A DNA stretch of 64,000 bases. It comes from an uncultured Oscillospiraceae bacterium (GTDB lineage Bacteria > Bacillota > Clostridia > Oscillospirales > Acutalibacteraceae). The translations under genes and the position numbers were made by a program. Where the stretch lies: NCBI GenBank assembly GCA_910587835.1, contig CAJUNQ010000005.1:54175-118174 (forward strand), in the 5' to 3' direction. Positions 37,373 through 46,322 of the stretch are shown here, in pieces. The notes under the pieces were generated by a model. The model ran no database searches. It saw only the letters and a list, made by a program, of their open reading frames with translations, and was not told the origin of the DNA. Position 1 is the stretch's first letter, and every line of letters begins with the position of its first letter.

Positions 37373-39142
37373 ATGGCCAGAAACCGCTTTGACGTAGACG
37401 AAAACCTGGAAACCCCATTTAACATAAAGCATCTGCTGCGGGCCGGCACTTACATTGGCCGGCACAAGAAAAAGATGGGCCTCTCCCTGCTCTATTCCGC
37501 CATCTCCGCTGCCGCGGGGCTGCTGGGCCCTCTGCTGGTCCAGCGGGGCATCAATGTGTCGGTGCCCAATAAGGATATAAAGGAGCTGGCGCTGCTGTCG
37601 GTGTGCATGCTGGCGGCCATTGTCACCTCCATTCTCTTTGCCCGGGTCCGCAGCAAGTACATGATTGAGGTAGGGCAGGAGATTATCTACGACATCCGCA
37701 AGGACCTGTTCGCCCACCTGCAAAAGCTGCCCTTCCAGTTCTACGACGACCGGCCCCACGGAAAGATTCTCACCCGGGTCATCAATTATATCAACAGTGT
37801 GTCCGACGCGCTCTCCAACGGCATCATCAACTTTGTGCTGGAAATTTTCAACCTGGTTCTCATTGCCGTCTTCATGCTCATCTGCGATGTGCGCCTGTCC
37901 CTGGTGGTCATGGCGGGCATTCCCCTGCTGCTGGTGGTCATCTTCCTGGTAAAGCCCGCCCAGCGCCGGGCCTGGCAGGATGTGTCCAACAAGAGCTCCA
38001 ACCTGAACGCCTACCTTCACGAGAGCCTGGACGGCATGAAAATCACCCAGGCCTTTGTGCGGGAGGAGGAGAACGCCGCCATCTATGACAAGCTGAACAA
38101 GAACTGCTACAAGACCTGGATGCGGGCCCAGTACACCTCCAACCTGATCTGGGTCTCGGTAGAGAACATCTCCACCTGGGTGGTGGGAGCCATGTATCTG
38201 GTGGGCCTGTGCACCTTGGGCCCCACCATGCAGATCGGCACCATTATCGCCATCTCCTCCTACGCCTGGCGGTTCTGGCAGCCCATGCTCAGCCTCTCCA
38301 ACCTTTACAACACCTTCATCAACGCCGTGGCCTATCTGGAGCGCATCTTCGAGATGATGGATGAGCCTGTCACGGTAGACGACGCCCCGGACGCCACAGA
38401 GCTGCCGGCCATTCAGGGCGGGGTAGACTTTGACGACGTGACCTTCTCCTACGATGGCACGGTGAATGTGCTGGAGCATTTTGACCTGCATGTAAACCCC
38501 GGCGAGTCCGTGGCCCTGGTGGGCCCCACCGGCGCGGGCAAAACCACGGTGGTGAACCTCCTGTCCCGGTTCTACAACCTGACCGGCGGCGCGGTGCTGC
38601 TGGACGGTCATGACATCTCCCAGGCGACCCTCCACTCCCTGCGCAGCCAGATGGGCATCATGCTGCAAGACAGCTTCATCTTCTCCGGCACCATTATGGA
38701 CAATATCCGCTATGGCAGGCTGGACGCCACAGACGAGGAGGTCATTGCCGCGGCCCAGACCGTGTGCGCCCATGAGTTCATCAGCCAGATGGAGCAGGGC
38801 TACTACACCCAGGTAAACGAGCGGGGCTCCCGGCTGAGCCAGGGCCAGAAGCAGCTGGTGGCCTTTGCCCGCACCCTGCTCAGCGACCCGAAGATTCTGG
38901 TGCTGGACGAGGCCACCTCCTCCATCGACGCCAAAACCGAGCGGCTGGTGCAGCAGGGCTTGAACGCTCTGCTCAAGGGCCGCACCTCCTTCATCATTGC
39001 CCACCGGCTCTCCACCATCAAAAACTGCGACCGCATCCTCTACATTGCAGACAAGGGGATTGCGGAGATGGGCACCCACCAGCAGCTGTTGGAGAAGCAG
39101 GGCAAATACTACCACCTCTACACCGCCCAGGTAGAGGAGTGA
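37373..39142 (+). CDS. Heterodimeric ABC exporter, catalytically competent subunit
   Basis: A 589-residue partner with six membrane helices and an ATPase domain. Walker A is GPTGAGKTT, Walker B ILVLDEATSSID with catalytic Glu, and the H-loop IIAHRLST with His. The signature reads LSQGQKQL, deviating at the second Gly, as expected for the half that completes the degenerate site. Starts at the base after the preceding stop, so the two are translationally coupled and equimolar. Confidence 0.92.
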   Translation: MARNRFDVDENLETPFNIKHLLRAGTYIGRHKKKMGLSLLYSAISAAAGLLGPLLVQRGINVSVPNKDIKELALLSVCMLAAIVTSILFARVRSKYMIEVGQEIIYDIRKDLFAHLQKLPFQFYDDRPHGKILTRVINYINSVSDALSNGIINFVLEIFNLVLIAVFMLICDVRLSLVVMAGIPLLLVVIFLVKPAQRRAWQDVSNKSSNLNAYLHESLDGMKITQAFVREEENAAIYDKLNKNCYKTWMRAQYTSNLIWVSVENISTWVVGAMYLVGLCTLGPTMQIGTIIAISSYAWRFWQPMLSLSNLYNTFINAVAYLERIFEMMDEPVTVDDAPDATELPAIQGGVDFDDVTFSYDGTVNVLEHFDLHVNPGESVALVGPTGAGKTTVVNLLSRFYNLTGGAVLLDGHDISQATLHSLRSQMGIMLQDSFIFSGTIMDNIRYGRLDATDEEVIAAAQTVCAHEFISQMEQGYYTQVNERGSRLSQGQKQLVAFARTLLSDPKILVLDEATSSIDAKTERLVQQGLNALLKGRTSFIIAHRLSTIKNCDRILYIADKGIAEMGTHQQLLEKQGKYYHLYTAQVEE

Positions 39143-39200
39143 CGCAAGACAGGGCAATGAATCCACCCCCTTCTATATAAGAGGAAAGCCAATCCGGCGG

Positions 39201-39261
39201 CAAAGCCTCCTCCTCCAAGCCTGCGGACATACCGGCGGGGCTGGGGCAGGGGGCTTTTTGC
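39201..39261 (+). terminator. Terminator after the ABC exporter
   Basis: GCAAAGCCTCCT pairs imperfectly with AGGGGGCTTTTTGC across a GC-rich loop. The rest of 39262-39440 holds no gene. Confidence 0.6.
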
Positions 39262-39441
39262 CTCTGTTCTTGGAGCGTGGAAGCGGCCCGGTTTTTCTCT
39301 GTTTTCGTGCTTCCGCGCCCCCGGCTATTGGCATTTTGAACGCCGGAAATTCCCAGTGTGAATTTCGGGTTTACAACATGCCTAAATTCCTGAAAAAAAC
39401 TTTCGCCAAGCAAAATGGGACTGGAATTGCCGCAGGGCTTA

Positions 39442-39450
39442 TGCTATAAT
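39442..39450 (+). promoter_or_regulatory. Extended -10 promoter of prs
   Basis: TGC followed by TATAAT at 39445-39450; no good -35. A CGCCGG/CCGGCG stem follows at 39462-39478 in the leader. Confidence 0.6.
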
Positions 39451-39519
39451 AAAACAGAGAGCGCCGGGGGGTCCGGCGAAAACCCTGTGTACCGTATGAG
39501 GAATGGAGGGCAATAAACT

Positions 39520-40701
39520 ATGCAAGAGCAGACTCAGACCTTTTTCGACCCGAAGAACCGGGTGGCGCCCCTGGGAATCATCACCCTGGAGGGCGCTGAG
39601 GAGCTGTCCGGAAAGATCGACGCCCATTTGGTGCGTTGGGCCCGGCGGGCCGGAATGGATGTGGACACCTTCCGCATCCATTCCAGCTGTCCCCGCTTCA
39701 ACTCCGGGGACGCCAAGGGCATCATTGACCAGACCGTGCGGGGCTATGACCTGTTCATTGTGGTGGACGTGGGCAACTACAGCCCCACCTACCCCTATTT
39801 CGGCATGGAGAACCACATGTCCCCTGACGACCATTTCCAGAACCTGAAGCGCATGATCCAGGCCACCAGCGGCAAGCCCCACCGCATCAATGTCATTATG
39901 CCCACTCTTTACGGCGGCCGCCAGCACCGCCGCAACTACCGGGAGTCTTTGGACGGGGCCTTTGCCCTGCAGGAGCTGCACAATATGGGGGTGCAGAATG
40001 TGCTTACCTTTGACGCCCACGACCCCCGGGTGCAGAACGCGGTGCCCCTCATGGGCTTCGACAACCTGAAGCCCTCCTATCAGGTGCTGAAAAAGATGCT
40101 GAAAAGCTTCCCGGACCTGATTATTGACCGGGATGAGTTCATGGTCATCAGCCCCGACGAGGGCGCGCTGGACCGGAATATGTTCTACGCCTCGGTGATG
40201 GGGGTGGAGATGGGCATGTTCTACAAACGCCGGGACTATTCCCGCATGGTGGACGGGCGCAACCCCATTGTGGCCCACGAGTATCTGGGCTCCGACGTAA
40301 AGGGCAAGGATGTGTTTGTGGCCGACGACATCATTTCCTCCGGCGAGTCCATGCTGGATATTGCCTACAATGTCAAGCAGCGGGGAGCCCGGCGTTTCTT
40401 CGCCTTTGCCACCTTTGCCATTTTTGCCAAGGGTCTTGAGACCTTTGATAAGGCCTATAAAGAGGGTATGCTGGATGGTGTGTTTGGCACCAATCTTACT
40501 TACCGCACCGAGGAGCTGAAAAACCGCCCCTGGTTCCACGAGGTAGACGTGTCCAAGTACATCTCTTACTACATCTCTGCGCTGAACCACGATATTGCCA
40601 TCAGCAGCCTTATCGACCCCCACCAGAAGATGACCTCCCTGCTGGCCAAGTGCCGGGAGGAGCGGCGGAAGAACCAGGACGAGCAGTTGAGCTTTCAATA
40701 A
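39520..40701 (+). CDS. prs: Ribose-phosphate pyrophosphokinase (PRPP synthetase), long clostridial form
   Basis: A 393-residue protein, longer than classical Prs (about 315). The PRPP loop is VFVADDIISSGESM (about 265-278) and the ATP/ribose-phosphate motif is FDAHDPRVQNAVP instead of the classical DLHAGQIQGFF. It makes PRPP from ribose 5-phosphate and ATP for nucleotide, His and Trp synthesis. The divergent long type is known from Clostridia. It is followed by a broken kinase gene. Confidence 0.88.
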   Translation: MQEQTQTFFDPKNRVAPLGIITLEGAEELSGKIDAHLVRWARRAGMDVDTFRIHSSCPRFNSGDAKGIIDQTVRGYDLFIVVDVGNYSPTYPYFGMENHMSPDDHFQNLKRMIQATSGKPHRINVIMPTLYGGRQHRRNYRESLDGAFALQELHNMGVQNVLTFDAHDPRVQNAVPLMGFDNLKPSYQVLKKMLKSFPDLIIDRDEFMVISPDEGALDRNMFYASVMGVEMGMFYKRRDYSRMVDGRNPIVAHEYLGSDVKGKDVFVADDIISSGESMLDIAYNVKQRGARRFFAFATFAIFAKGLETFDKAYKEGMLDGVFGTNLTYRTEELKNRPWFHEVDVSKYISYYISALNHDIAISSLIDPHQKMTSLLAKCREERRKNQDEQLSFQ

Positions 40702-40764
40702 AAGAGCAGCCCCGAAAAGAGCGGGTCCCAAACTCCGGGGCCGGGCATAGGATGGTGATAGGAT

Positions 40765-41326
40765 ATGGCAGGCGCCATGATTCTGGTCTCCGGGATGTGC
40801 GGGACAGGCAAGTCCGCCTTCGCCCAATGGCTGGGGGAGCGGTTGGAGCTTCCGGCAGTCCATTACCACAGGCTTCTGCGCAGGGTGAAGGAGCTGGACC
40901 CCCAGGCCGCAAAGGGCGGCGAGCTGGCCTATCAGCTGTTCCTTTTGAGCTGGAGGAGCATATGGGCTGCGCCTTTATCGCAGACTATATTTTCAGCGCC
41001 AGGCAGGAGGACTGGCTCCGGGAGCTGACTGAAGCCCACGGCTGCAAAACCGTCAACATCCATTTTGACTGTGAACCCTCCACTGCCTGCGCCCGCTACA
41101 CCCGCCGCAACCAGGAGGACCCGCGCCCACCCGGCCGGAGGTCTCCTTTGACCTGTTCCAGCAGGCCGTCCGGCAGAACCGGGCGTTCCTTTGGGGCGGG
41201 GAGCTGATCCCTGTGAACACAGAGGACTTCGGGCAGGTGAGCTACCCGGAAATCCTGGAAAAGGTGGAGCGGGTGCTGTATCCGCAAAACAGACCGAGAG
41301 GTGAGGGGCTTTGTTTGACAGACTGA
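40765..41326 (+). pseudogene. AAA/P-loop kinase with two frameshifts
   Basis: Three reading frames in succession encode one coherent protein of about 187 residues. Frame a (from ATG 40765) has the P-loop SGMCGTGKSAF at residues 9-19. Near 40945 (TTCCTTTT) it continues in frame b with FELEEHMGCAFIADYIFSA. Near 41125 (GGACCCGCGCCC) it continues in frame c with RPEVSFDLFQQAV, ending at TGA 41324-41326. Both changes equal single-base losses. It resembles small AAA_33/zeta-like kinases. Either a decayed gene or two sequencing errors in GC/homopolymer sites. The end overlaps cysE. Confidence 0.7.
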
Positions 41327-42015
41327 AGGAAGACATCGAGGCCGTAATGCAGCGGGACCCAGCTGCCCGGTCCCGGTTGGAGGTTTACTTTTTATACGCG
41401 GGCTTCCGGGCCGTGCGGGCCTACCGGCGGGCCAACTGGTTCCACCGGCACGGCATGAAGTTCATCGCCCGGGCCATTTCCCAGCGGGCCCGGCGAAAAA
41501 CCGGGGTGGAGATCCACCCCGGGGCCACCATTGGCCGGGGGCTGTTCATTGACCATGGCATGGGGGTGGTCATTGGCGAGACCGCGGAGATTGGCGACAA
41601 CTGCACCATCTACCAGAACGTCACCCTGGGCGGCACAGGCAAGGACCAGGGCAAGCGCCACCCCACCCTGGGGAACAATGTGCTGGTGGGCTCCGGGGCC
41701 AAGGTGCTGGGCCCCTTCACTGTGGGGGACAATGCCCGGGTAGCCGCCGGGGCCGTGGTGCTGGACGCCGTGCCCCCCAATGCCACTGCTGTGGGCGTGC
41801 CTGCCCGGGTGGTGCGCATCGACGGCCAAAGGCTGCCCAGCCAGAAGCCCGCCGAGGCCCCCAGCAAAAAGCTGGACCAGATTCATGTGGCCGACCCGGT
41901 CTCCATGGAGCTGTGCCGCCTGCGGGGCGAGCTGGAGCGTTTGACAAAAAAGGTGGCGGCGTTGGAAAAGCCGCCGGAGCTTGAAAAGTCTCCCCGGCAG
42001 GAAGAATCCAAATGA
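41311..42015 (+). CDS. cysE: Serine O-acetyltransferase
   Basis: Start is TTG at 41311 after GAGGTGAGG, giving MFDRLKEDIEAVMQRDPAA, the normal N-terminus of short CysE proteins. The 234 residues include the left-handed beta-helix hexapeptide repeats and the active-site segment DHGMGVVIGETAEIGDN. It makes O-acetylserine for cysteine synthesis. It stands directly before cysS, a conserved order in Firmicutes. The C-terminal 40 residues form a charged helical tail, with the last residues being KSPRQEESK. Confidence 0.93.
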   Translation: MFDRLKEDIEAVMQRDPAARSRLEVYFLYAGFRAVRAYRRANWFHRHGMKFIARAISQRARRKTGVEIHPGATIGRGLFIDHGMGVVIGETAEIGDNCTIYQNVTLGGTGKDQGKRHPTLGNNVLVGSGAKVLGPFTVGDNARVAAGAVVLDAVPPNATAVGVPARVVRIDGQRLPSQKPAEAPSKKLDQIHVADPVSMELCRLRGELERLTKKVAALEKPPELEKSPRQEESK

Positions 42016-42034
42016 GAGAGAAAGGCGAAACACT

Positions 42035-43450
42035 ATGCAGCTGACGAATACCCTGACCATGAAAAAGGAGGAGCTGGTCCCCCACCAGCCGGGGGTCATC
42101 AAAATGTACACCTGCGGGCCTACGGTATACAGCTACGCCCACATTGGCAACCTGCGGTCCTACCTGATGGAGGACGTGCTGGAAAAGGCCCTGCGCTACG
42201 AGGGCTTTCAGGTAGACCGGGCCATGAACATCACCGATGTGGGCCATCTCACCTCCGACGCGGACACGGGCGAGGACAAGATGCTCAAGGGGGCCCGGCG
42301 CGAGCACAAATCCGTGCTGGAGCTGGCCGCCTTTTACACCAACGCCTTTTTCGCGGACTGTGAGAAGCTGAACATCCGCCGCCCGGATACCGTAGTCCCG
42401 GCCACGGGCTGCATCGGTGACTTCATCCAGCTGGTCTCTGCTCTGCTGGACAAGGGCTTTGCCTATCAGGCCGGGGGCAATGTGTATTTTGACACCTCAA
42501 AGCTCACCGACTACTATGTCTTCGGCAACCAGAACGCCGAGGACCTGGCCGTAGGCGTGCGGGAAGGGGTGGAGTTAGACGGAAACAAGCGCAATAAGAC
42601 GGACTTTGTGCTGTGGTTCACCAAGTCAAAGTTTGAGGACCAGGAGCTGAAATGGGAGAGCCCCTGGGGTCTGGGCTACCCTGGCTGGCACATTGAGTGC
42701 TCGGCCATCAGCATCAAAAATCTGGGGGAATACCTGGACATCCACTGCGGCGGCATTGACAACGCCTTTCCCCACCACACCAACGAGATTGCCCAGAGCG
42801 AGGCCTACCTGGGCCACCCCTGGTGCAAGTATTGGTTTCATGTCCTGCATCTCAATGATGGCGGCGGAAAAATCAGCAAGTCCAAGGGGGCAAAGCTCAC
42901 TGTCTCCCTCTTGGAGGAAAAGGGATACAATCCCCTGGTGTACCGGCTGTTCTGCCTGCAATCCCACTACCGCAAGCCTCTGGTGTTCTCCTTCGACAGC
43001 CTGGATAACGCCGCCAGCGCCTACCATAAGCTGACAGCCCGGGTCGCGGCCCTTGCAAAGGACGGGGAGCCGGACCAGGAGGCGGCGAAGCCCTGGCAGG
43101 AGAAGTTCCAGGCGTCGCTGGCCAATGACCTGAACACCTCCCTGGCCCTCACAGCCCTGTACGACATGCTCAAGTCCGACCTGAGCGACGCCACCAAGCG
43201 GTTTTTGGTGGGGGACTTTGACCGGGTGCTCTCCCTGGACCTGCTGCAAGCAGCGGAGAAGCAGAACGCCCAGGAGCCCCAGGTGCCGGAGGAGCTGGCC
43301 CGAGAGATTGAGGCCTTGATTGAAAAGCGCGCCCAGGCCCGCAAGGCCAAGGACTGGGCTGCGGCGGACGCCATCCGGGACGAGCTGGCGGCACGGCATG
43401 TGGTGCTGAAGGATACCCCGGCGGGGGTGCAGTGGCATATAGAGGGGTGA
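42035..43450 (+). CDS. cysS: Cysteinyl-tRNA synthetase
   Basis: Start at ATG 42035; an upstream frame overlapping cysE is not needed. The 471 residues have normal length. Class I motifs are HIGN at 36-39 and KISKS at 279-283; zinc ligands include C27 (YTCGPT) and the later C/H residues (WHIECS, HHTNE). The C-terminal anticodon-binding domain follows. It charges tRNA-Cys in the cytoplasm. Nineteen bases after cysE, likely one operon. Confidence 0.97.
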   Translation: MQLTNTLTMKKEELVPHQPGVIKMYTCGPTVYSYAHIGNLRSYLMEDVLEKALRYEGFQVDRAMNITDVGHLTSDADTGEDKMLKGARREHKSVLELAAFYTNAFFADCEKLNIRRPDTVVPATGCIGDFIQLVSALLDKGFAYQAGGNVYFDTSKLTDYYVFGNQNAEDLAVGVREGVELDGNKRNKTDFVLWFTKSKFEDQELKWESPWGLGYPGWHIECSAISIKNLGEYLDIHCGGIDNAFPHHTNEIAQSEAYLGHPWCKYWFHVLHLNDGGGKISKSKGAKLTVSLLEEKGYNPLVYRLFCLQSHYRKPLVFSFDSLDNAASAYHKLTARVAALAKDGEPDQEAAKPWQEKFQASLANDLNTSLALTALYDMLKSDLSDATKRFLVGDFDRVLSLDLLQAAEKQNAQEPQVPEELAREIEALIEKRAQARKAKDWAAADAIRDELAARHVVLKDTPAGVQWHIEG

Positions 43451-43454
43451 GAGA

Positions 43455-43931
43455 ATGAGCAAAACACTCTATATTGCCTATGGCAGCAACCTGAACCGGG
43501 CCCAGATGGCAAAACGCTGTCCCACTGCCGCGGCAGTGGGACCGGGGGTATTGGAGGACTATGAGCTGGCGTTCCGGGCCGGGGGCCAGGGGGTCTACCT
43601 GACGGTGGAACGCTGCCCCGGGGCCCAAACGCCGGTGGGCCTGTGGGAGCTCGGCCCCCAGGACGAGGCTTCGCTGGACGAGTATGAGGGCTTCCCCTGG
43701 CTCTACTACCGGGCGCGGCTTCCGGTGTCTTACACCCATGCGGACACTGGCAAGGCCTGCCGGGCCGAGGCGCTGGTGTATATCATGTATAAAAAATACC
43801 CGCTGGCCCAGCCGGGCCAGGCCTATGTAGGGGCCTGCCTGAGGGGCTGCGAGGACTTTGGCCTGGACGCGGCCCCCCTGCTGGATGCGGTGGCCCGTGC
43901 CGGGGAAAAAGAGGAGGCTGCGCATGAATGA
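43455..43931 (+). CDS. Gamma-glutamylcyclotransferase/AIG2-like protein
   Basis: A 158-residue protein with the substrate loop YGSNL at 9-13 and a probable catalytic Glu (E78) in DEYEGFPWLYYR, the AIG2/GGCT fold pattern. Family members cyclise gamma-glutamyl amines or amino acids to 5-oxoproline. It begins four bases after cysS and overlaps the next gene by eight bases. Confidence 0.85.
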   Translation: MSKTLYIAYGSNLNRAQMAKRCPTAAAVGPGVLEDYELAFRAGGQGVYLTVERCPGAQTPVGLWELGPQDEASLDEYEGFPWLYYRARLPVSYTHADTGKACRAEALVYIMYKKYPLAQPGQAYVGACLRGCEDFGLDAAPLLDAVARAGEKEEAAHE

Positions 43932-44802
43932 TCTGATCCTTTCCGGCTTTGCCGACGAGATTAGCCCAGACTTTGCCCGCCAGCTGGCGGCGTTAAACCG
44001 GTTCGGCGTCCGCAATATAGAGCTGCGGGGAGTAGACGGAATCAATGTTTCCGACCTGTCCCCGGAAAAACGCCGGGAGGTAAAGGCCGCGCTGGCGGAG
44101 GCCGGGGTGTCGGTGTCCTCCATTGGGTCGCCCATTGGCAAAATCTCCATCGAGGAGGACTTTGCCCCCCATATGGAGAAGCTCCGGCGGACCCTGGAAA
44201 TTCAAAAGGAGCTGGACGCGCCCTATCTGCGCATGTTCAGCTTTTACATCCCCAAGGGCCGGCAGGCAGCGGAGTTCCAGGGGCCGGTGCTGGAACGGAC
44301 GTCCGCCATGATCAAGGAGGCCGGGCGTTGGGACGCGGTTCTGCTCCATGAGAACGAAAAGGGCATTTATGGCGATACGGCGCCCCGCTGCCTGGACCTG
44401 TTGGAGCAGCTGGCAGGGCCGCATTTTCAGGCAGTGTTTGACTTTGCCAACTTTGTGGAGGTGGGCCAGGACGCCTTGGAGGCCTACCGTCTGCTGAAGC
44501 CCTACATCGCCTATATTCATGTGAAGGACGCAGCCGGGGCAGTCGGCCAGCCCAAACGGATTGTACCCGCCGGTGAAGGAGAGGGCCATGTGGAGGAGAT
44601 TCTCACCAGCCTGTTTGCCGGGGGCTGGCGGGGCTTTTTGTCCCTGGAGCCCCACCTGGTAGACTTTGCGGGCCTGGCCGCCTTGGAGCAGGACCCGGTA
44701 AAGCGGGCGGCCCTGATGGACGGAGAGGCCGCTTGGGGCACAGCCCTTGCGGCTCTGCGGTCCATTCTGAGCCGGGCTGCTGTGGGAATTGAGGTGAAAT
44801 GA
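43924..44802 (+). CDS. Sugar phosphate isomerase/epimerase (xylose isomerase-like TIM barrel)
   Basis: Start at ATG 43924 inside the end of the preceding gene. The 292 residues fit the AP-endonuclease-2/IolE-like barrel: SGFADEISPDF at the N-terminus, metal ligands expected in LLHENEKGIYG, FDFANFVE, YIHVKDA and SLEPHL. It probably isomerises or epimerises a keto sugar or inositol derivative. Directly coupled to a Gfo/Idh oxidoreductase (next start is one base after its stop), the usual pairing in inositol- or rare-sugar-type pathways. Confidence 0.87.
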   Translation: MNDLILSGFADEISPDFARQLAALNRFGVRNIELRGVDGINVSDLSPEKRREVKAALAEAGVSVSSIGSPIGKISIEEDFAPHMEKLRRTLEIQKELDAPYLRMFSFYIPKGRQAAEFQGPVLERTSAMIKEAGRWDAVLLHENEKGIYGDTAPRCLDLLEQLAGPHFQAVFDFANFVEVGQDALEAYRLLKPYIAYIHVKDAAGAVGQPKRIVPAGEGEGHVEEILTSLFAGGWRGFLSLEPHLVDFAGLAALEQDPVKRAALMDGEAAWGTALAALRSILSRAAVGIEVK

Positions 44803-44803
44803 C

Positions 44804-45805
44804 ATGAGCAAAGGCAAACTGCGCTGCGCCATTGTAGGTTGCGGAGGCATTGCCCAGGTGCACGCCGGGGTACTGTCCCGGCTGGAAAGCGCGGAGCTGG
44901 CCGCTTTTGCCGACATCCGCCCGGAGCGGGCTCAGGCCCTGGCAGAGAAGCACGGGGGCCGGGCCTATCAGACCTTGGACGCTCTGCTGGCAGAGGAGCG
45001 GCTGGATGTGCTCCACATCTGTACGCCCCACAGCCTGCACCTGCCCATGGCCCAGACGGCGGCAGAGCGGGGCATCCACATATTTACTGAAAAGCCGCCG
45101 GTCATCAGCCATGCCCAGTGGGAGGAATTTCAGCAGTTGGAGGAACAGGTGCGGGTAGGGGTCTGCTTTCAAAACCGCTACAACCCCAGCACGGCTTTCT
45201 GCCGGGAGCTGCTGGCCTCCGGGGAGGCCGGGCGGCTGCTGGGAGCCCGGGCCTTTGTCACCTGGCGGCGGGAGGCTCCCTACTACACAGAGAGCGGCTG
45301 GCGGGGGAGCCTGTCCACCGAGGGCGGCGGCGCGCTGATTAACCAGGCCATCCACACCCTGGACCTGATGGTGGAGTTCATGGGCCCAGGCCGGGTGCTG
45401 GGAGCCAGTCTGGCCAACCGGCACCTGCCAGGGGTGATTGAGGTGGAGGACACCCTGGAGGCGGCAGTGGAGTTTGCCGCTGGCCGGGGACTGTTCTACG
45501 CCACCACAGCCCATTGTGTTGACGCGCCGGTGCTGCTCGAGCTGGTCTGTGAGCGTCTGACCTTGCGTATAGAGGGGGAAGAGGTGACTGTTCGCCGGAG
45601 CGATGGGGTGGAGCGTCGGGACTTTTCTCAAAGCGCCGGACAGGCGGCAGGCAAGAGCTACTGGGGGGCCAGCCACGGCCGGTGTATCGAGGACTTTTAC
45701 CGCTGTGTACAAAGTGGCGAACGCTTTCCCAACGACACGGCAGGGGTTGCCCATACTGTGGAGCTGATGCTGGAAATTTATGATAGGGCCAGAGGCAAAC
45801 AGTGA
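44804..45805 (+). CDS. Gfo/Idh/MocA family oxidoreductase
   Basis: 333 residues with the Rossmann motif AIVGCGGIAQVHAG (about 8-21) and EKPPVIS (about 92-98). The C-terminal domain includes the NQAIHTLDLM histidine segment that carries the catalytic residue in this family. Acts on a sugar, sugar acid or inositol together with the upstream isomerase. Distinct in sequence from the 411-residue paralogue at 5999-7234. Followed by a terminator that opens a long repeat. Confidence 0.88.
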   Translation: MSKGKLRCAIVGCGGIAQVHAGVLSRLESAELAAFADIRPERAQALAEKHGGRAYQTLDALLAEERLDVLHICTPHSLHLPMAQTAAERGIHIFTEKPPVISHAQWEEFQQLEEQVRVGVCFQNRYNPSTAFCRELLASGEAGRLLGARAFVTWRREAPYYTESGWRGSLSTEGGGALINQAIHTLDLMVEFMGPGRVLGASLANRHLPGVIEVEDTLEAAVEFAAGRGLFYATTAHCVDAPVLLELVCERLTLRIEGEEVTVRRSDGVERRDFSQSAGQAAGKSYWGASHGRCIEDFYRCVQSGERFPNDTAGVAHTVELMLEIYDRARGKQ

Positions 45806-45832
45806 GGCTTACGCCCTATATGAAAATACAAT

Positions 45833-45890
45833 AAAAGCCTCTCCTTTCCGCCCGCAGGGGTTCCTGTGGGTGGGGAAGGAGAGGCTTTTT
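45833..45890 (+). terminator. Terminator opening repeat copy A
   Basis: AAAAGCCTCTCCTTTCC pairs with GGAAGGAGAGGCTTTTT. The same hairpin with a different loop opens repeat copy B at 55958. Confidence 0.9.
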
Positions 45891-46320
45891 CTTCTGCATT
45901 TACCGCTCTCAAAAAGGGACGCTCGCCCCCTTGCTCCGCAAGGGGAGGAAGCTTTGCTCCGCAAACCTTCCGCAGCCGCGCAAGGACTGCGCGTCTGCGC
46001 TCGCTGGGCCTTTCGTCCTGTTTCAGCCGGCAGCAAACAGTCCGCTGGTCTCCCTTTGGTCGACCTCGCTGGGTTCGACTTGCCTGCGGCATCCGACTTG
46101 CCTACGGCAAGTCGACGGCGGCGCAGCCTTACCTCGTTCCAAACTGAGATTTGGAGGCAAAGCACTGCCTCGCGCCTCTGTTTTCTGCGCCGCCGTTTTA
46201 AGGTCAAGACCTTGGGGACTCTGTCCCCAAACCTCTGCCACCTTTGTAAAGGTGGACGAAACTTTTGATTCGCGCTCTTTTGCTTTTTCTTCACTTTGGC
46301 TTTTCTGCCCGCGTTTTGGG
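45833..46320 (+). repeat. Dispersed non-coding repeat, copy A
   Basis: About 490 bases that match 55958-56490 almost base for base over long stretches: from CTTCTGCATTTACCGCTCTC through CTTGCTCCGCAAGGGGAGG and CTGTTTCAGCCGGCAGC to CTTGGGGACTCTGTCCCC and the closing CGAAACTTTT block. It contains many short perfect hairpins. All six frames give only low-complexity translations. It fills the whole gap between a plus-strand operon and the 3' end of the minus-strand ABC gene. Confidence 0.88.
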
Positions 46321-46322
46321 TG

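Noticed and set aside
35558..39166. 1,202-codon minus-strand frame opposite the ABC exporters
   Set aside because: Composition is typical of GC-rich antisense; no domain; both plus-strand genes have complete ABC motifs.
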